A stretch of 7,466 nt of DNA, taken from assembly GCA_002389045.1 (NCBI GenBank), contig DGNS01000001.1, forward strand, positions 1-7,466. The letters are read 5' to 3'. The translations under genes and the position numbers were made by a program. Every line of letters begins with the position of its first letter. The stretch's first letter is position 1. Shown in pieces: positions 6,231 to 7,466 of this stretch. The stretch comes from Thiotrichaceae bacterium UBA4486 (GTDB lineage: Bacteria; Pseudomonadota; Gammaproteobacteria; Eutrophobiales; Eutrophobiaceae). The notes under the pieces are model-generated. The model saw only the letters and a program-made list of their open reading frames with translations. It was not told the origin of the DNA and made no database searches.

Positions 6231-6259
6231 TTATCAGATCGATGCCTGATGCGTATACT
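6231..6259 (+). promoter_or_regulatory. Candidate promoter of the WYL regulator gene
   Basis: On the plus strand TTATCA (6231-6236, 4/6 to the -35 consensus), a 17-nt spacer and TATACT (6254-6259, 5/6 to the -10) would start transcription near 6266, leaving a leader of about 240 nt. A perfect TATAAT also occurs at 6225-6230 but has no good -35. The promoter is divergent from that of recA, about 42 bp away from its -35. Confidence 0.4.
6233..6250. promoter_or_regulatory. Candidate operator between -35 and -10 of the WYL promoter
   Basis: ATCAG (6233-6237) and CTGAT (6246-6250) form a perfect inverted repeat with an 8-nt spacer that itself contains the palindrome ATCGAT. Its position, filling the promoter spacer, fits an operator for a dimeric repressor. 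CapW/BrxR-type WYL proteins autorepress, so this is a reasonable candidate site. The arms are short, so chance is possible. Confidence 0.3.
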
Positions 6260-6306
6260 GGCGTGGATCCGAATGATGGCCCGGTTTGAAATCACGCGAT
6301 TGGCAA

Positions 6307-6394
6307 TGTCATTGTGGAGAAATCCGCTGTTGCCTCCCGAATGAAATTAGGGATCGACCTTTCAGAAGATCCCTCACTAACGTTCGGGATGACA
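6307..6394. repeat. Palindromic intergenic repeat element (MITE/REP-like)
   Basis: An 88-bp segment is bracketed by TGTCAT (6307-6312) and ATGACA (6389-6394). Inside are nested inverted repeats: TCCCGAA (6335-6341) with TTCGGGA (6383-6389), and AGGGATC (6349-6355) with GATCCCT (6368-6374). The overall design resembles dispersed, non-coding palindromic elements of bacterial intergenic regions. It lies in the leader of the WYL gene and does not code for protein. That it is dispersed in the genome is inferred. Confidence 0.55.
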
Positions 6395-6463
6395 AACCGG
6401 GGCACTGACGTTCGGGATGACAAACCGGGTCACTGACTTTCGGGAAGTCAAACCGGGTCACTA
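6380..6463 (+). repeat. Three tandem 28-bp repeats
   Basis: Units at 6380-6407, 6408-6435 and 6436-6463 abut without spacers. All share the order TTCGGGA, TCAAACCGG or ACAAACCGG, then CACT. Units 1 and 2 differ at one base; unit 3 has a few more changes. The block begins with the right end of the palindromic element, so it looks like a tandem amplification of that end. CAAACCGGG in each unit is also complementary to CCCGGTTTG at 6280-6288. The last unit ends 16 nt before the GGAGG ribosome site of the WYL gene. Confidence 0.85.
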
Positions 6464-6506
6464 CCAACAACCACCAAACGGAGGCAACGTGGCCGGAGCC
6501 GGAAAA

Positions 6507-7379
6507 ATGCTGGGTGAAATCAAGTGGGCGACACGGCAGCGTCTGCAATACATTGAAATCCTTGCCTATTACACCGGCGTCGTCAGTCGCAGCGACGTCG
6601 CCCGGGCCTTCGGGATCTCCGACGCCGCGGCCACCAAGGATCTGAAATATTACAGCGACATCGCCCCCGAGAACCTGATCTACAAGCACGCCGTGTTCGG
6701 TTTCGTACCCGGTCCCCGGTTTCGGGAAGTCTTTGCCGATCTCTCACCGGCCCGGGTACTGCCCATGATCGAGGCCAACCTCACCGGCTACGAAGGTCCG
6801 TACGGCGATCACCCGGTGTTCGAAATAGCGGTTGAACACCTCAACCTGCCGCGGCGGCTGCCGGGCAAGGCCGTCCTGGCGCAGATCACCCGCGCCATTC
6901 ACGCCTGTAAAAAGCTCCTGGTGAGTTACCGCTCACTATCCGGCAAAGATATTGATCAAAAGCGTATCATCGAGCCCCATGCCCTGGTCAACACCGGCCA
7001 CCGCTGGCACGTGCGGGCGTACAATGAGCGCAACTTCGATTTCCGCGATTTCGTGCTGTCGCGCTTCGTCGCGGCCGAATGCCTGGACACCGGCGCCGAA
7101 TCCAACGCCCAGTACGACGATGACTGGATGGAACAGGTGAGTCTGCAACTGGCGCCGCACCCGGGCCTGAACGAGACCAACCGCCAGAGCCTGCTGATCG
7201 ACTACGGCGCCAGCGACGGGATCATCGAGATCCACATCCGCCGGGCGCTGATCGGCTACCTGTTGCAGCAACTCTCCGTGGACACCACGGCGGATCACTC
7301 CATGAACCCGCGCCGCTACCAGTTGGTAGTGATGAACCGTGATGAGATTGAACCGTTTGCCAGCTGGGCGTTTGAGTAG
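6507..7379 (+). CDS. WYL-domain transcriptional regulator, CapW/BrxR-like
   Basis: A 290-residue predicted DNA-binding regulator. Residues 5-65 form a winged helix-turn-helix (TRQRLQYIEILAYYTGVVSR, then VARAFGISDAAATKDLKYYS). Residues 125-195 form a WYL domain with the diagnostic run RIIEPHALVNTGHRWHVRAY followed by FRDFVLSRF. Residues 205-290 are a WCX-like C-terminal domain (LAPHPGL, RRALIGYLLQQLSVD). This layout and the PHALV-RWHVRAY-FRDFVLSR pattern match the CapW/BrxR family, dimeric autorepressors that control CBASS, BREX and related anti-phage systems. ATG at 6507 has GGAG 8 nt upstream; GTG at 6489 (GGAGG, 4 nt) is an alternative giving 296 residues. The ATG at 6417 lies inside the 28-bp repeats and is unlikely. 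It is divergent from recA, and no target operon is visible before the window ends. Confidence 0.88.
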   Translation: MLGEIKWATRQRLQYIEILAYYTGVVSRSDVARAFGISDAAATKDLKYYSDIAPENLIYKHAVFGFVPGPRFREVFADLSPARVLPMIEANLTGYEGPYGDHPVFEIAVEHLNLPRRLPGKAVLAQITRAIHACKKLLVSYRSLSGKDIDQKRIIEPHALVNTGHRWHVRAYNERNFDFRDFVLSRFVAAECLDTGAESNAQYDDDWMEQVSLQLAPHPGLNETNRQSLLIDYGASDGIIEIHIRRALIGYLLQQLSVDTTADHSMNPRRYQLVVMNRDEIEPFASWAFE

Positions 7380-7466
7380 TGAACAGTGAACAGTGAACAG
7401 TGAACAGTGAACAGTGAACAGTGAACAGTGAACAGTGAACAGTGAACAGTGAACAGTGAACAGTGA
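7380..7466 (+). repeat. Perfect heptanucleotide tandem repeat (TGAACAG)n
   Basis: Directly after the TAG stop of the WYL gene the unit TGAACAG is repeated 12 times without error (7380-7463), followed by TGA, and it runs into the window edge, so the true array is longer. Its first two bases (AG) are shared with the stop codon. Because 7 is not a multiple of 3 and the unit contains TGA, every forward frame is closed. It has no spacers, so it is not a CRISPR array. Copy number is likely to vary by replication slippage. Confidence 0.97.

Noticed and set aside
6380..6463. CRISPR array from the 28-bp repeats
   Set aside because: The units are directly adjacent with no spacers, there are only three, and no cas gene is present.
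6417..6506. Start of the WYL gene at ATG 6417
   Set aside because: This ATG lies within repeat unit 2 and the extra residues are encoded by repeat DNA. GGAG/ATG 6507 or GGAGG/GTG 6489 fit the family N-terminus better.
6309..6689. A 126-codon minus-strand frame over the repeat element and the start of the WYL gene
   Set aside because: Half of it is translated repeat and half is antisense to the WYL protein; no domain is visible.
7380..7466. CRISPR or iteron-type origin in the heptamer array
   Set aside because: There are no spacers, no DnaA box and no replication gene; it is a simple tandem repeat.

Overview
This window looks like a chromosomal segment of a gammaproteobacterium. The leftward gene order recA - recX - alaS - lysC - csrA - tRNA-Ser(GCU) is the classical arrangement of Pseudomonas and many purple-sulfur or sulfur-oxidising gammaproteobacteria, and every protein reads as a full-length, typical family member. 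I cannot name the genus from the sequence alone.

Layout. Positions 1-6029 are a minus-strand housekeeping block. It is read from recA (right) through recX, alaS, lysC and csrA to a tRNA-Ser that runs off the left edge. recA, recX and alaS are tightly packed: recX appears to overlap the recA stop by 4 nt through an unusual CTG start, and alaS overlaps the recX stop by 4 nt (ATGA). lysC and csrA each have their own plausible promoter in short gaps. Positions 6030-6506 are a divergent intergenic region. It holds a strong recA promoter in an AT-rich tract, a long stem-loop at the extreme 5' end of the recA mRNA, a plausible rightward promoter with an inverted repeat between its -35 and -10, a bracketed palindromic repeat element of about 88 bp, and three tandem 28-bp repeats. 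Positions 6507-7379 (plus strand) encode a WYL-domain transcription factor with the wHTH-WYL-WCX architecture of the CapW/BrxR regulators that control anti-phage systems. From its stop codon to the window edge there is a perfect 7-bp tandem repeat.

How it fits together. The left block combines DNA repair (RecA and its modulator RecX), translation (AlaRS, tRNA-Ser), entry to the aspartate amino-acid family (LysC) and global post-transcriptional control (CsrA). The right-hand part is accessory in character: repeats, a defence-type regulator, and no cinA/pncC, which commonly sits next to recA. If a defence system is present, its effector genes would lie beyond position 7466, so the window shows only the putative controller.

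Most useful oddities: the CTG start of recX at the recA stop; a perfect 13-bp inverted repeat inside recX; a near-ideal internal ribosome site in lysC that would give a separate beta subunit; the hairpin at the recA mRNA 5' end with no recognisable LexA box; and the repeat-rich, possibly autoregulated control region of the WYL gene.
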